Positions 6,872 through 13,755 are shown, numbered from the stretch's first letter. The stretch: 23,463 bases of DNA from a bacterium (GCA_030018795.1 JASEHA010000004.1:1-23463); one strand, 5' to 3'. Numbers and translations are program-made. The notes: generated by a model from the sequence alone, not told the origin.

Positions 6872-7312
6872 TCACCCAAGTTTCACCGTACCGCCTGCAG
6901 CCTCTATCTTTCTCACTGCTTCCTTGCTTGCGGCCTCAACCACCACATGCACAGGGATATTTATCTCTCCCTTGCCTAATATCTTTACCCCGCATTTCAG
7001 CTTTGAGACCATTCCTGTCCTTAAAAGCAAATCAGATGTAATTGCAGACCCTGCCTCAAACTCTGCCAATCTTTCCACATTAATAATAGCAAATTCCCTT
7101 CTATTTATGTTATGGAAGCCTCTTTTAGGGATTCGGCGTTGAAGCGGCATCTGACCACCCTCAAACCCTCTTCTTGGCTTCCTTCCTTTCCTTGCCTTCT
7201 GCCCCTTTGCTCCCTTACCAGCCGTCATCCCTAAACCACTTCCATGTCCTCTGCCTACTCTTTTTGCCTTTTTCCGTGAACCAGCCGGAGCAACTAACTC
7301 ATTTAACTTCAT
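6872..7312 (-). CDS. rplO: 50S ribosomal protein L15
   Basis: L15 is a late-assembly protein of the large subunit. The 146-residue product opens MKLNELVAPAGSRKKAKRVGRGHGSGLGMTAGKGAKGQKAR, the glycine-rich extended tail that penetrates rRNA, and ends in the globular VERLAEFEAGSAI...VVVEAASKEAVRKIEAAGGTV. ATG 7312 is chosen since GGTGGG precedes it. It overlaps the end of rpmD by 14 nt, suggesting coupling. secY follows after the hairpin gap. Confidence 0.96.
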   Translation of the reverse strand: MKLNELVAPAGSRKKAKRVGRGHGSGLGMTAGKGAKGQKARKGRKPRRGFEGGQMPLQRRIPKRGFHNINRREFAIINVERLAEFEAGSAITSDLLLRTGMVSKLKCGVKILGKGEINIPVHVVVEAASKEAVRKIEAAGGTVKLG

Positions 7313-7490
7313 TTCCCACCTCAACCAAATAATCCACTTTTTTAATCATACCACGAATACATGCAGTATCATTCTTTACCACCACATCATCTATCCTTCG
7401 CAACCCAAGAGCATTTAATGTCTTACGATGCTTTGGCACCCTTCCGAAGGCACTCTTTATCAATTTTATTCTTATCTGCTTACTTTCCAT
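7299..7490 (-). CDS. rpmD: 50S ribosomal protein L30
   Basis: L30 is a small 23S rRNA-binding protein. The 63-residue product contains IRIKLIKSAFGRVPKHRKTLNALGLRRIDDVVV, matching the family core (K.SxIGR...q..T..aLGLrk.....v). It lies between rpsE and rplO as in most spc operons and overlaps rplO by 14 nt. Upstream, a REP element lies in the 89-nt gap after rpsE. Confidence 0.94.
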   Translation of the reverse strand: MESKQIRIKLIKSAFGRVPKHRKTLNALGLRRIDDVVVKNDTACIRGMIKKVDYLVEVGNEVK

Positions 7491-7547
7491 TTTCTCACCT
7501 TACCACCTTATTTTGGGCATCGTTCAAATACAACCATCATCTTAAAA

Positions 7548-7571
7548 GGGTAGGAAAACCCTACCCCCTAC
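7548..7571 (-). repeat. REP-like palindrome, GGGTAGG type
   Basis: Minus strand: GTAG, one G, then a perfect 7-bp stem GGGTAGG/CCTACCC around GTTTT. It lies 8 nt after the rpsE stop. The short space holds TAG twice more, as part of a TAGTTG tandem. Confidence 0.7.
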
Positions 7572-7579
7572 AACTACAA

Positions 7580-8098
7580 CTATTTTCCCTTCCTCAATTC
7601 AACCTTAGCTATGATATTCTTCATCGCCTTTAACCCCTCCATTGTAGCATAAACCACATTGATAGGGTTATTTGTTCCAATGGTTTTGGTTAAAATATCA
7701 CGGATACCAACTGCCTCCATAACGGCCCTTACCGGAGCACCAGCCACTATACCTGTACCAGGTGCAGCCGGTTTTAGTATCACCCGGCCTGCTCCAAAAT
7801 GACCTACATAAAAGCAGGGAACGGTACTATTATTCATTGCCACAGTAATCATGCTCTTTTTTGCCAATTCAATCCCTTTAGCTATAGCACTGGGCACCTC
7901 TTTTGCCTTTCCAATACCAACCCCAACCTGTCCCTTTTCATCACCAACCACAACTAAGGCTGAAAACCCAAACCGTTTTCCACCCTTAACCACCTTTGCT
8001 ACCCGGTTGAGAAAAACCACCTTTTCCTTAAGCCCTGATGATGATTCAGCATCCTTTTTTCTTTCCCTTGTCTTCCTTTCTCTTCTTTCCTCTGCCAT
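7580..8098 (-). CDS. rpsE: 30S ribosomal protein S5
   Basis: S5 helps form the mRNA entry channel and supports decoding fidelity. The 172-residue product has a highly charged leader (MAEERRERKTRERKKDAESSS), then the double-stranded RNA-binding-like fold (VVFLNRVAKVVKGGKRFGFSALVVVGD, GVGIGKAKEVPSAIAKG) and the C-terminal lobe (LKPAAPGTGIVAGAPVRAVMEAVGI). ATG 8098 is chosen; ATG 8104, two codons earlier, is equally reachable from the AGAGG upstream. The frame extends to 8140 without ribosome binding support. It lies between rplR and rpmD. Confidence 0.95.
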   Translation of the reverse strand: MAEERRERKTRERKKDAESSSGLKEKVVFLNRVAKVVKGGKRFGFSALVVVGDEKGQVGVGIGKAKEVPSAIAKGIELAKKSMITVAMNNSTVPCFYVGHFGAGRVILKPAAPGTGIVAGAPVRAVMEAVGIRDILTKTIGTNNPINVVYATMEGLKAMKNIIAKVELRKGK

Positions 8099-8130
8099 AA
8101 TCATTCTACCTCTTGTTATTAAGTAAGTCA

Positions 8131-8152
8131 TATAGGTCATATAATACCTATA
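8131..8152 (-). repeat. AT-rich palindrome in the rplR-rpsE gap
   Basis: A perfect 7-bp inverted repeat (TATAGGT/ACCTATA) with an 8-nt spacer, starting 6 nt after the rplR stop. Related ATAGGTC sequence recurs as a longer palindrome at 10459-10487 and as a half-site near 2507. There is no GTAG flank, so it is not placed with the REP elements. Confidence 0.5.
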
Positions 8153-8158
8153 GTTTTC

Positions 8159-8515
8159 CTAAAAATTCAGCCCCTCATCCCTTGCTCCCTCAGCAACGGC
8201 TTTGATTCGACCATGATAAAGCAATCCACCACGATCAAAAACCACATCCTTTATCCCTTTTTCCAGAGCTTTACGGGCAATCATTCTGCCCACCTCTTTA
8301 GCCACATCAGTCTTTTTCATCCCAGCCTTATCAACACCCTTCATACTAGAAGCAGAAACAAGTGTTATCCCTTTCTCATCATCTATTATCTGGCTATAAA
8401 CTTGATTCAATGTGCGGCAAACCGTCAATCGTGGTCTTTCTGGTGTACCACTTATATTCCGTCTCACCCTTAGCTTTCTTCTCAATTTTGCATCTTGTTT
8501 TGTCTTAACCTTCAT
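8159..8515 (-). CDS. rplR: 50S ribosomal protein L18
   Basis: L18 binds 5S rRNA together with L5 and L25 in the central protuberance. The 118-residue product has an arginine/lysine-rich N-terminus (KLRRKLRVRRNISGTPERPRLTVCRTLNQVYSQIIDDEKG) and the C-terminal GRMIARKALEKGIKDVVFDRGGLLYHGRIKAVAEGARDEGLNF, both diagnostic. GGAAAG precedes the ATG. A 102-nt gap to rplF holds a hairpin and a possible promoter. Confidence 0.96.
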   Translation of the reverse strand: MKVKTKQDAKLRRKLRVRRNISGTPERPRLTVCRTLNQVYSQIIDDEKGITLVSASSMKGVDKAGMKKTDVAKEVGRMIARKALEKGIKDVVFDRGGLLYHGRIKAVAEGARDEGLNF

Positions 8516-8540
8516 CTTTTCTTTCCTTTTTATCAGGTAT

Positions 8541-8569
8541 ATTATAAGCTCTCAGCCTGCCTGAAACAA
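8541..8569 (-). promoter_or_regulatory. Possible internal promoter before rplR
   Basis: Minus strand: TTGTTT (8569-8564), a 17-nt spacer and a perfect TATAAT (8546-8541), about 25 nt upstream of the rplR start. The -35 matches consensus at only three positions. It directly follows a hairpin, so a reset of transcription here is possible but unproven. Confidence 0.35.
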
Positions 8570-8574
8570 CCCCT

Positions 8575-8600
8575 TAATTCCCCTTTATTAAGGGGAATTA
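8575..8600 (-). other. Perfect 11-bp hairpin in the rplF-rplR gap
   Basis: An inverted repeat TAATTCCCCTT/AAGGGGAATTA with a 4-nt loop, about 18 nt after the rplF stop. The flank repeats AAGGGG once more. No T run follows on either strand, so a simple intrinsic terminator is unlikely. Confidence 0.6.
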
Positions 8601-8617
8601 TATCACTGAAAGATTTT

Positions 8618-9160
8618 CTATTTCTTCCCGCCTACCTTGCCAGCCTTTCTTCTGATTACCTCACCAACATACCTTAAGCCTTTTGCCTTATAACAATCTG
8701 CCTTACGAATCTGGCGAATCTTGGCTGCGGTCTCACCAACCAATTCCTTATCAATCCCCATGACCCTTACCCTTGTAGGTTCTGAAACTTCAAAGGAGAT
8801 CCCCTCTGGCGGCTCAAAAACAACAGGATGAGAATAACCAAGGGCAAAGACAACATTCTTACCCTTTAATTCAGCTCGATACCCTATCCCTTCAATGATC
8901 AGCTCCTTAGTAAACCCCTTAGATACACCATCAACCATATTCTGAATAAGGCTTCTGGTTAATCCATGCAACTTCCTATGCTGACAACTATCTGTTGGAC
9001 GGGTCACAACAACCTGATTCCCCTCAACAGAAACATTCATTGAGGCTGGAGCTATCCAGTCTAACGTTCCTTTTGGACCAGCAATAACTATCTTCTGATT
9101 ATTCAACTCAAATTTAATCCCTGACGGGATAACTACAGGCTTTCTTCCAATCCTTGACAT
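8618..9160 (-). CDS. rplF: 50S ribosomal protein L6
   Basis: L6 lies at the base of the L7/L12 stalk near the factor-binding site. The 180-residue product opens MSRIGRKPVVIPSGIKFELNNQKIVIAGPKGTLDW and ends with the family signature GIDKELVGETAAKIRQIRKADCYKAKGLRYVGEVIRRKAGKVGGKK. Its ATG shares one base with the rpsH stop (TAATG), giving tight coupling. GAGGTG within the rpsH end serves as ribosome binding site. Confidence 0.97.
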   Translation of the reverse strand: MSRIGRKPVVIPSGIKFELNNQKIVIAGPKGTLDWIAPASMNVSVEGNQVVVTRPTDSCQHRKLHGLTRSLIQNMVDGVSKGFTKELIIEGIGYRAELKGKNVVFALGYSHPVVFEPPEGISFEVSEPTRVRVMGIDKELVGETAAKIRQIRKADCYKAKGLRYVGEVIRRKAGKVGGKK

Positions 9161-9555
9161 TACCACACCTCACACAATATCTCTCCGCCAACATTCATCT
9201 TTCGACACTCTCTATCTGTTAATATCCCCTTTGATGTAGAAACAATTGCCATCCCTAACCCACTAAATACCTTTGTTACATCCTCTGACCCTTTATACCT
9301 TCGCAAGCCTGGTCTACTAATCCTCTTCAGGTTGGTAATTATCTTCTCATTATTAGGCCCATACCTTAGGTATATTCGCAATATACCCTGCTTTCTATCC
9401 TCGATAAACTTATAGTTCTTGATATACTTCTCCCTTTTAAGAAGCGAGGCTATCTCTGTTTTTAAGATAGAAGCAGGCACATCTAACTTTTCATGGCCAG
9501 CCTTATTCGCATTCCTGATTCTCGTTAGCATATCAGCAATTGGATCTGTCAACAA
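9160..9555 (-). CDS. rpsH: 30S ribosomal protein S8
   Basis: S8 is a core 16S rRNA-binding protein and the known repressor of the spc operon in E. coli. The 131-residue product begins with TDPIADMLTRIRNANKAGHEKLDVPASILK and ends SGLGMAIVSTSKGILTDRECRKMNVGGEILCEVW, the S8 signature. No ATG is available: the frame begins with two consecutive TTG codons, and the first (9555) is 7 nt after GGGGTG. The stop overlaps the rplF start. An S8-binding mimic, if any, was not recognised near rplE. Confidence 0.95.
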   Translation of the reverse strand: MLTDPIADMLTRIRNANKAGHEKLDVPASILKTEIASLLKREKYIKNYKFIEDRKQGILRIYLRYGPNNEKIITNLKRISRPGLRRYKGSEDVTKVFSGLGMAIVSTSKGILTDRECRKMNVGGEILCEVW

Positions 9556-9647
9556 TTTTAATCACCCCTTTATCAGCTATCAATGGTCAGCCTTTAAAAA
9601 AATTAGCTGCCACATTACCCCTTACCCCTTGCCAGAAAGGCATATCT

Positions 9648-9833
9648 TTACCAGCTTGCCTTTCTCACACCAGGTATCTTCCCCTGCAAGGCAAGCATAC
9701 GAAAGCATATTCGGCACATTCCAAACTGACGAAGATAGCCCCTTGGACGTCCGCACAACTGACATCGGTGATACTTTCTCACCTTAAACCTTGGTTCTTT
9801 ATTCGCCTTAATAATCATAGACTTCTTTGCCAT
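9648..9833 (-). CDS. rpsN: 30S ribosomal protein S14, zinc-binding (type Z)
   Basis: S14 completes the 30S head with S3 and S10. The 61-residue product, MAKKSMIIKANKEPRF followed by YHRCQLCGRPRGYLRQFGMCRICFR, carries a four-cysteine zinc site (Cys24, Cys27, Cys40, Cys43) and the short type-Z length. ATG 9833 gives the standard MAKKS start. The preceding GTG-GTT codons are not needed. It lies between rplE and rpsH, as in spc operons generally. Confidence 0.96.
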   Translation of the reverse strand: MAKKSMIIKANKEPRFKVRKYHRCQLCGRPRGYLRQFGMCRICFRMLALQGKIPGVRKASW

Positions 9834-9861
9834 AACCACCCACCTAAATTTTAATGCAATT

Positions 9862-9884
9862 CACAAGCTGGATGCTTGTGTTAC
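9862..9884 (-). repeat. REP-like palindrome, CACAAGC type
   Basis: Minus strand: GTAA, then a perfect 7-bp stem CACAAGC/GCTTGTG around ATCCA. It begins 3 nt after the rplE stop and fills the gap up to the rpsN ribosome binding site. Confidence 0.8.
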
Positions 9885-9887
9885 AAA

Positions 9888-10433
9888 CTATTTCCTGAAC
9901 GGCATACCAAACAACCTTAACAACTCCCTTGCTTCTTCATCTGTCTTAGCCGTTGTTGTCATGGTAATATTCATCCCTGTAGCCTTTTCAATCTTATCAT
10001 AATTAATCTCTGGAAAGATTATCTGTTCCCTGATCCCCATGGTATAATTTCCATGCCCATCAAAAGACTTAGGAGACACCCCCCTAAAATCCCTGACCCT
10101 GGGAAGGGCAATATTCAGTAAACGATATAAAAATTCATACATACCCCGACCACGCAGTGTAACCATACAGCCTATGGACATCCCTTCCCGCAACTTAAAA
10201 TTGGCAATAGACTTTTTCGCCTTGGTCTTTACTCCACGTCTTCCAGTAATTTGTGCCAATTCCTGCAGGGCAGTATCAAGCAGCTTAGGATTAGAGCCAC
10301 CCTCACCAAGGCCAATATTTATCACAATCTTTTCTAAGCGAGGCACAGCCAACTTGTTTTTATATCCCAATCCCTTCATCATTTGAGGAATAATCTCATT
10401 ATTGTATTTTTCCTTTAAAACTACTGCCGCCAT
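9888..10433 (-). CDS. rplE: 50S ribosomal protein L5
   Basis: L5 binds 5S rRNA and contacts the P-site tRNA. The 181-residue product opens MAAVVLKEKYNNEIIPQMMKGLGYKNKLAVPRLEKIVINIGLGEG and contains KSIANFKLREGMSIGCMVTLRG and the C-terminal INYDKIEKATGMNITMTTTAKTDEEARELLRLFGMPFRK. AAAGGA lies 5 nt before the ATG. A frame open a further 41 codons upstream runs through the palindromic gap and is not coding. Confidence 0.96.
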   Translation of the reverse strand: MAAVVLKEKYNNEIIPQMMKGLGYKNKLAVPRLEKIVINIGLGEGGSNPKLLDTALQELAQITGRRGVKTKAKKSIANFKLREGMSIGCMVTLRGRGMYEFLYRLLNIALPRVRDFRGVSPKSFDGHGNYTMGIREQIIFPEINYDKIEKATGMNITMTTTAKTDEEARELLRLFGMPFRK

Positions 10434-10458
10434 TATTATCCTTTCTCCCCCGGACACA

Positions 10459-10487
10459 ATAGGTCTTATAAGTCCCATAAGACCTAT
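10459..10487 (-). repeat. Perfect 11-bp palindrome in the rplX-rplE gap
   Basis: An inverted repeat ATAGGTCTTAT/ATAAGACCTAT with a 7-nt loop, beginning 7 nt after the rplX stop. There is no U run, so it is not a terminator. It shares the ATAGGT core with 8131-8152. Confidence 0.75.
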
Positions 10488-10494
10488 AATCCTA

Positions 10495-10830
10495 TTACTT
10501 CTTCTCTTTATCCACAATCTCAGAGCATTTTCGACAAATACGTGTTTTAATCCCACCCTCTAATATCAAATGCCCCAATCTGGTTGGCCGATCACAATTT
10601 GGACAGATAAACATCACGTTTGAGGCATGAAGGGATGCCTCACGAGTAACTATCCCGCCAGCTTGAGCCTTTTGAGGATTAGGACGGGTATGCTTTTTCA
10701 CCATATTAATCCCTTCAACCAAAACCCGTTGTTTATCAGCAAGAATATGGAGTATCTTTCCCTTCTTCCCCTTATCCTTACCAGCAATTACCTTTATTTT
10801 ATCACCTTTTTTGACATGCAATTGATTCAT
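10495..10830 (-). CDS. rplX: 50S ribosomal protein L24, zinc-finger form
   Basis: L24 is an assembly initiator at the tunnel exit. The 111-residue product begins with the KOW motif (HVKKGDKIKVIAGKDKGKKGKILHI), followed by GINMVKKHTRPNPQKAQAGGIVTREA. The C-terminal part has Cys76, Cys79, Cys99 and Cys102, the CxxC...CxxC finger found in many bacterial L24 proteins. GGTG precedes the ATG. It lies 14 nt after rplN. Confidence 0.96.
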   Translation of the reverse strand: MNQLHVKKGDKIKVIAGKDKGKKGKILHILADKQRVLVEGINMVKKHTRPNPQKAQAGGIVTREASLHASNVMFICPNCDRPTRLGHLILEGGIKTRICRKCSEIVDKEKK

Positions 10831-10844
10831 ATTATTTCACCGTC

Positions 10845-11213
10845 CTATACAACCTCTGGAGCAAGGGTAATAATCTTCATATAATTCTTTGCCCTTAGCT
10901 CCCTTGCTACTGGACCAAAAATTCTGGTTCCCTTTGGATTACCCTGTTCATCTATTATTACCACCGCATTATTATCAAACCTTAATGATGAACCATCCTT
11001 CCTTTTTATCTGATTAACGGTTCTTACCACCACCGCCTTGACAACATCACCTGATTTAACCGCAGCATTTGGGATAGCCTCTTTTACTGCTGCTACAATC
11101 ACATCCCCTACCCTTGCATATCGGGCATTAGATCCCTTTAGTACCCGGATACACAGCACCTCTTTTGCCCCTGAATTATCAGCTACACTACACCTTGTCT
11201 GTGTCTGAATCAT
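10845..11213 (-). CDS. rplN: 50S ribosomal protein L14
   Basis: L14 forms an intersubunit bridge and is the binding site of the silencing factor RsfS. The 122-residue product, MIQTQTRCSVADNSGAKEVLCIRVL...AKNYMKIITLAPEVV, is the standard length and sequence type. It starts 4 nt after the rpsQ stop with only a weak ribosome binding site (AAGAG against the ATG), so it probably depends on coupling to rpsQ. Confidence 0.97.
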   Translation of the reverse strand: MIQTQTRCSVADNSGAKEVLCIRVLKGSNARYARVGDVIVAAVKEAIPNAAVKSGDVVKAVVVRTVNQIKRKDGSSLRFDNNAVVIIDEQGNPKGTRIFGPVARELRAKNYMKIITLAPEVV

Positions 11214-11217
11214 CTCT

Positions 11218-11475
11218 TTACACCGCCTTCCTTACAATCTCTGTTACCCGCCATCTCTTTGTCTTAGAAAGTGGTCTTGTCTCCATGATCCGCACCCTAT
11301 CCCCTACCTTGCAATTATTTTCCTCATCATGGACATAATAACTCTTTTTAACGCTAATTATCTTTTCATAGACAGGATGTTTCTTCCGACTAACAACATT
11401 CACGACAACGGTTTTATCCATCTTATCCGAGATAACATCTCCCTCTCTTACCTTTCGCCTTCCTCTATCCTGCAT
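11218..11475 (-). CDS. rpsQ: 30S ribosomal protein S17
   Basis: S17 is a primary 16S rRNA-binding OB-fold protein. The 85-residue product contains GRRKVREGDVISDKMDKTVVVNVVSRKKHPVYEKIISVKKSYYVHDEENNCKVGDRVRIMETRPLSKTKRWRVTEIVRKAV, interrupted nowhere. ATG 11475 is chosen because GAGGAG lies 7 nt upstream; the preceding TTG codon is less likely. A REP element occupies the gap to rpmC. Confidence 0.96.
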   Translation of the reverse strand: MQDRGRRKVREGDVISDKMDKTVVVNVVSRKKHPVYEKIISVKKSYYVHDEENNCKVGDRVRIMETRPLSKTKRWRVTEIVRKAV

Positions 11476-11508
11476 CAAACATCTCCTCCATATACCTATC
11501 AGTAGTAA

Positions 11509-11532
11509 GGAATGGTCACAACCGTTCCCTAC
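11509..11532 (-). repeat. REP-like palindrome, GGAATGGT type
   Basis: Minus strand: GTAG, then an 8-bp stem GGAACGGT/ACCATTCC with one mismatch around TGTG. It begins 4 nt after the rpmC stop. Confidence 0.65.
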
Positions 11533-11536
11533 AGGA

Positions 11537-11722
11537 TTACTCCATATTTCTAATCAGGGTCAATACCCTGGCAATCCCACGGCGAACCTGAGTGATTCTT
11601 GCTGGATTATCAAGCTTTCTCAACGCAGCCTGATGTCTTAAGTTCACCAATTCCCTATACAAATCCTTTCTTTTATCATAAAGCTCTTCCAAGGTTAATT
11701 CCTTCAACTCTCTCAGTTTCAT
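11537..11722 (-). CDS. rpmC: 50S ribosomal protein L29
   Basis: L29 lies at the tunnel exit, where trigger factor and SRP dock with L23. The 61-residue product MKLRELKELTLEELYDKRKDLYRELVNLRHQAAL...NPARITQVRRGIARVLTLIRNME is the two-helix family protein at normal length. It lies between rplP and rpsQ, the conserved position. GAGTAAAG precedes the ATG. Confidence 0.96.
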   Translation of the reverse strand: MKLRELKELTLEELYDKRKDLYRELVNLRHQAALRKLDNPARITQVRRGIARVLTLIRNME

Positions 11723-11795
11723 CTTTCTTTACTCCTACTATCATGTCATGGCTATAATCAATAATCAATACACGTTCCTGGATAGGGGCAAACTT

Positions 11796-11820
11796 GGATA
11801 GGGACAAGCCCTATCCCTAC
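11796..11820 (-). repeat. REP-like palindrome, GGATAGGG type, overlapping the rplP stop
   Basis: Minus strand: GTAG followed by a perfect 8-bp stem GGATAGGG/CCCTATCC around CTTGT. The G of GTAG is the last base of the rplP stop codon (TAG at 11822-11820). A partial second copy of the arm lies at 11780-11795. Confidence 0.8.
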
Positions 11821-12242
11821 TATGCCACAATTTCCTCTCCACGAACCACAAACTTCGTCTTTAATGGCAACTTATGACTCATACGTCTCATAGCCTCTTT
11901 TGCAACTTCTACAGTAACACCAGCCAATTCAAACATCATCCTTCCAGGCTTAACCACAGCCACCCAGCCGCATGGTGCCCCTTTACCCTTACCCATACGG
12001 GTTTCAGCAGGCTTAGAGGTAATAGGCTTATCAGGAAATATTCTAATCCAGACCTTTCCGCCTCGTTTGACATACCTGGTCATAGCAATTCTTGCTGCCT
12101 CAATCTGCCTATCGGTTATCCATTTTGGCTCTAATGCCTGAAGACCATACTCACCAAAACTCATCCGACACCCAGTATCTGCCATACCCTTCATTCTACC
12201 CTTGTGTTGTTTTCTATATTTAACCCTTTTTGGCATTAACAT
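11820..12242 (-). CDS. rplP: 50S ribosomal protein L16
   Basis: L16 positions the A-site tRNA in the large subunit. The 140-residue product opens MLMPKRVKYRKQHKGRMKGMADTG and includes the family blocks ITDRQIEAARIAMTRYVKRGGKVWIRIFPDKPITSKPAETRMGKGKGAPCGWVAVVKPGRMMFE, given here as landmarks. ATG 12242 matches the usual MLxPKR start. GGGGGAA lies about 7-9 nt upstream. It is followed directly by a REP element that shares a base with the stop codon. Confidence 0.97.
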   Translation of the reverse strand: MLMPKRVKYRKQHKGRMKGMADTGCRMSFGEYGLQALEPKWITDRQIEAARIAMTRYVKRGGKVWIRIFPDKPITSKPAETRMGKGKGAPCGWVAVVKPGRMMFELAGVTVEVAKEAMRRMSHKLPLKTKFVVRGEEIVA

Positions 12243-12279
12243 GCTCTTATTCCCCCTACAATTTAGGTTGCTTTAGGCT

Positions 12280-12314
12280 GAAGATTTAAAAGCTGTAAGG
12301 TTTACAACATCTTC
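12280..12314 (-). other. Two-level hairpin just after the rpsC stop
   Basis: An outer pair GAAGAT/ATCTTC encloses an inner TGTAA/TTACA hairpin with a 3-nt loop. The rpsC stop codon gives GTAG three bases upstream, so this may be a diverged REP element. Stem continuity is poor, so I keep it apart from the clear copies. Confidence 0.4.
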
Positions 12315-12316
12315 AC

Positions 12317-12964
12317 CTACTCTCCCTCTGACTCTGTTCTATTTATAACCTCTCCCTTAAATATCCAGACCTTGACACCAATCTTTCCAAAGGTCGTATT
12401 TGCTTCAGCAACCCCATAATCGATATCAGCCCTGATTGTCTGCAGAGGCACCCTTCCTTCACGATACCATTCGGTTCGAGCTATTTCTGCCCCGCCAAGT
12501 CGTCCAGCACACATTATTTTTACCCCAAGGGCACCATTCCGTAAGGCTGTAGTCACTGCCTGTTTCATTGCCCGACGAAAAGAAACCCTTTTTACAAGCT
12601 GTCCGGCAATATTCTCTGCTACAAGCGTAGCATTGGTCTCGGCATCCTTTACCTCACGAATATCTATAAGCAATTGTGCATTAGTCATGGGCTGAACTAT
12701 CTTGCGTAGTTTATCTATCTCCTGTCCACCACGGCCAATAATTATGCCTGGTCTGGATGTATGAATGTTTACCCGCATCTTTTGACCAAATCTATCAATC
12801 GTTATTTTGGCAATCCCGGCCTGCTGCAACTTATTCTTAATAAACCTGCTAATCTTTATATCCTCGATAATATCCTTAGCATATGTTCTGTCATTGAACC
12901 ATCTGGATTCCCAATCATAAAGATAATTTACTCGAAACCCAATTGGATGCGTCTTTTGTCCCAT
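12317..12964 (-). CDS. rpsC: 30S ribosomal protein S3
   Basis: S3 forms part of the mRNA entry tunnel and helicase. The 215-residue product opens MGQKTHPIGFRVNYLYDWESRWF, has a KH domain with RPGIIIGRGGQEIDKLRK (the GxxG is GRGG), and a C-terminal domain with VSFRRAMKQAVTTALRNGALGVKIMCAGRLGGAEIARTEWYREGRVPLQTIRADIDYG, cited in part. AAGGGG precedes the ATG. Upstream is not rplV as usual but a small membrane-protein gene. Confidence 0.97.
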   Translation of the reverse strand: MGQKTHPIGFRVNYLYDWESRWFNDRTYAKDIIEDIKISRFIKNKLQQAGIAKITIDRFGQKMRVNIHTSRPGIIIGRGGQEIDKLRKIVQPMTNAQLLIDIREVKDAETNATLVAENIAGQLVKRVSFRRAMKQAVTTALRNGALGVKIMCAGRLGGAEIARTEWYREGRVPLQTIRADIDYGVAEANTTFGKIGVKVWIFKGEVINRTESEGE

Positions 12965-13011
12965 TTCATACCCCTTGTAATCTTTTTAATTATTCAAGCT
13001 CAACCTACGAA

Positions 13012-13224
13012 CTAAGCACCAATCATCCCTGTGCCAATGTCTATAACCTGATTTATCATCCAAACAAACAAGACAATCAATACCACCAATACCCCAATCT
13101 TAAGGAAAAAATTCACTTGATCCCTTCTTGTTTTGCTTCGTTTATACTCTCGATAATATCCAACAGTCTCATATACAGTAAAAATCATGACCAGAAACAT
13201 TAACAATACATAAAGCCATTGCAT
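13012..13224 (-). CDS. Small two-transmembrane protein of unknown function inserted in the S10 operon
   Basis: I do not recognise this 70-residue protein. ATG 13224 is well supported by AGGAGG 7 nt upstream, one of the strongest ribosome binding sites in the window. Residues 2-22 (WLYVLLMFLVMIFTVYETV) and 38-60 (from NFFLKIGVLVVL to WMINQ) are hydrophobic helices. Between them is a very basic loop, REYKRSKTRRDQ. By the positive-inside rule the loop is cytoplasmic and both ends are outside. The tail IDIGTGMIGA is neutral. That topology matches SecG, but the glycine-rich SecG loop is absent and I see no sequence match. It lies between rplV and rpsC, two genes that are normally adjacent. The gaps on both sides (47 and 147 nt) are larger than usual. 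Confidence 0.75.
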   Translation of the reverse strand: MQWLYVLLMFLVMIFTVYETVGYYREYKRSKTRRDQVNFFLKIGVLVVLIVLFVWMINQVIDIGTGMIGA

Positions 13225-13322
13225 ATCACTACCTCCTTGTATTTTCAACTTCGCTAAAATGACCGAAGACTTCAATTGCTCCTACAATAAACTTCTCACA
13301 TTCTCACTTCTGCATTTCCATG

Positions 13323-13345
13323 GTAACACAAGCATCCTGCTTGTA
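13323..13345 (+). repeat. REP-like palindrome, CACAAGC type, opposite orientation
   Basis: Plus strand: GTAA, then CACAAGC/GCTTGTa around ATCCT, six of seven pairs. It lies in the 147-nt gap between rplV and the small membrane-protein gene. The rest of that gap (13225-13371) shows no gene. Confidence 0.75.
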
Positions 13346-13371
13346 TTATTATGCTACTCAAGTTACAGCCA

Positions 13372-13704
13372 TTACCCTTCAACAACAATCGTAATATAGC
13401 TTGTCCTCTTCCTAAGCCTGTTTGCCCGTCCAAAACACCTTGGCAGCCATCGTTTCAGGGTAGTACCTGCATCTGCATAAATAGCCTTAATGTATAAATC
13501 TTCCCTGTCAAGGTTTGCCTGTTTTTGCCTTGCATTAGCCACTGCAGCCATAAGCACCTTTTCTATCAGCCGTGCTGCCTTTTTTGGCAAAAACCTTAAT
13601 ATATTAGAAGCATTATCAACGCTTTTTCCACGAACTACATCCATTACCTGTCTCAATTTTCTTGAGGAAATCCTCAAGTATTTTGCTTTTGCCATTGCTT
13701 CCAT
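13372..13704 (-). CDS. rplV: 50S ribosomal protein L22
   Basis: L22 lines the peptide tunnel with a long beta hairpin. The 110-residue product contains KAKYLRISSRKLRQVMDVVRGKSVDNASNILRFLPKKAARLIEKVL and the hairpin region DLYIKAIYADAGTTLKRWLPRCFGRANRLRKRTSYITIVV, the family pattern. ATG 13704 is chosen since AGGGG lies 9 nt upstream and the length is then standard. Two codons earlier is a GTG too close to the ribosome binding site. Normally rpsC follows directly; here another gene intervenes. Confidence 0.95.
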   Translation of the reverse strand: MEAMAKAKYLRISSRKLRQVMDVVRGKSVDNASNILRFLPKKAARLIEKVLMAAVANARQKQANLDREDLYIKAIYADAGTTLKRWLPRCFGRANRLRKRTSYITIVVEG

Positions 13705-13725
13705 CTTCACTTACCCCTTTTATCT

Positions 13726-13753
13726 GGAATGGTCATGGGACCACATTTCCTAC
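13726..13753 (-). repeat. REP-like palindrome, GGAATGGT type (imperfect)
   Basis: Minus strand: GTAG then arms GGAAATGTGGT and ATGACCATTCC, imperfectly paired around CCC. It begins 2 nt after the rpsS stop. One arm is the same ACCATTCC as at 11509. Confidence 0.5.
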
Positions 13754-13755
13754 CC

